Source: Hydrogenophaga sp. (GTDB lineage Bacteria; Pseudomonadota; Gammaproteobacteria; Burkholderiales; Burkholderiaceae_C). Taken from it: a stretch of 6,828 nt of DNA. This document shows, piece after piece, positions 6,360 through 6,828 of the stretch. Where the stretch lies: assembly GCA_030684755.1 (NCBI GenBank), contig JAUXXN010000007.1, positions 1 to 6,828 on the forward strand, in the 5' to 3' direction. The first letter of the stretch is position 1, and each line of letters starts with the position of its first letter. The position numbers and the translations under genes are program-made. The notes beneath the pieces were generated by a model. It saw only the letters and a list, made by a program, of their open reading frames with translations. It did no database searches and was not told the origin of the DNA.

Positions 6360-6828
6360 ATGAACCGATTTCAAGTAAAAAAAGTCGCTGTGCTCGGCGC
6401 GGGCGTGATGGGTGCGCAGATTGCTGCGCATCTGGTCAACGTCAAAGTGCCCGTCGTCCTCTTCGACCTGCCCGCGAAGGAAGGTCCGAAAAACGGCATC
6501 GTGACCCGCTCGGTGGACGGCCTGAAAAAGCTCAAGCCCTCACCGCTGGGTGTGGTGTCCGACGCCGATCTGATCGGCCAGGCCAATTACGAAGAGCACA
6601 TGGAGCAGTTGCGCGGCTGCGACCTGATCATCGAAGCGATTGCCGAGCGCATGGACTGGAAGCTCGATCTCTACAGCAAGATCGCGCCCTTTTTAGCGCC
6701 GCACGCCATCGTGGCCAGCAACACCTCGGGCCTGTCGATCACTAAACTGAGCGAGGCGTTGCCCGAGAGCATCAAGCCGCATTTCTGCGGCATCCACTTC
6801 TTCAACCCGCCGCGCTACATGACGCTGG
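6360..6828 (+). CDS. 3-hydroxyacyl-CoA dehydrogenase, N-terminal NAD-binding part (3' end outside window)
   Basis: Oxidises (S)-3-hydroxyacyl-CoA to 3-ketoacyl-CoA with NAD+, the third step of beta-oxidation. Only the first 156 codons are visible. A Rossmann fold opens the protein with GAGVMG (13-18), and Asp36 at the end of the second strand (VVLFDLP) indicates NAD rather than NADP. CDLIIEAIAE follows, then ASNTSG at 119-124 and the catalytic His146 in HFFNPPRYM. The dehydrogenase domain begins directly at the N terminus and has the HFFNPPRYM form; this is the pattern of FadN-like bifunctional proteins of about 800 residues, where the enoyl-CoA hydratase domain comes second, the reverse of E. 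coli FadB. That second domain is a prediction. AAAGGA at 6345-6350 stands nine bases before the ATG. The gene follows DUF2147 after 130 bases filled largely by a repeat; a thiolase gene downstream would be expected. Confidence 0.93.
   Translation, partial: MNRFQVKKVAVLGAGVMGAQIAAHLVNVKVPVVLFDLPAKEGPKNGIVTRSVDGLKKLKPSPLGVVSDADLIGQANYEEHMEQLRGCDLIIEAIAERMDWKLDLYSKIAPFLAPHAIVASNTSGLSITKLSEALPESIKPHFCGIHFFNPPRYMTL

Noticed and set aside
1..6828. Search for CRISPR repeats, insertion sequences, phage genes, toxin-antitoxin pairs or an unknown defence system
   Set aside because: No regular spaced repeats, no transposase or integrase frame, and all sizeable frames are explained by recognisable metabolic, division or regulatory genes.

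Overview
The window is a GC-rich, densely coding piece of bacterial chromosome with every gene on the + strand. The argB-slmA pairing, the betaproteobacterial form of SlmA, the tetR / large acyl-CoA dehydrogenase / DUF2147 / 3-hydroxyacyl-CoA dehydrogenase order and a GC-rich hairpin repeat directly after a stop codon together suggest a member of the Burkholderiales, most likely Comamonadaceae. That placement is inference from gene content and style, not from a marker gene.

Layout. (1) 3-1223: C-terminal part of a two-domain short-chain dehydrogenase/reductase whose N-terminal domain lies before the window. (2) 1316-2221: argB, N-acetylglutamate kinase of arginine biosynthesis, with a likely -10 element shortly upstream. 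(3) 2297-2980: slmA, the TetR-fold nucleoid occlusion factor that blocks FtsZ assembly over the chromosome. (4) 2981-3190: a 210-base intergenic region with a weak terminator candidate after slmA and a promoter with inverted repeats ahead of the next gene. (5) 3191-3910: a TetR/AcrR regulator, whose stop codon lies in a small hairpin followed by eight T. (6) 3947-5743: a ~600-residue acyl-CoA dehydrogenase. (7) 5789-6229: a small exported DUF2147 protein. (8) 6231-6307: a REP-like element made of several GC-rich stems. (9) 6360 to the window end: start of a 3-hydroxyacyl-CoA dehydrogenase, probably the first domain of a FadN-like bifunctional enzyme.

How the parts fit. Genes 5, 6, 7 and 9 look like a fatty-acid (or related acyl-CoA) beta-oxidation cluster under a local TetR regulator: the dehydrogenase makes the 2-enoyl-CoA, and the HAD enzyme (probably with a hydratase domain past the edge) takes it to 3-ketoacyl-CoA. 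The exported DUF2147 protein is the member with no obvious role. The upstream SDR also resembles enzymes acting on fatty acyl-CoA or fatty aldehydes. argB and slmA are housekeeping genes between the two lipid-related parts.

I found no CRISPR array, insertion sequence, phage gene, toxin-antitoxin pair, tRNA or rRNA. This is mostly an ordinary core-metabolism region. The points most worth a second look are the DUF2147 gene inside a beta-oxidation cluster, the multi-stem repeat within that cluster, the terminator-like hairpin between tetR and the dehydrogenase gene, and the inverted repeats at the tetR promoter.
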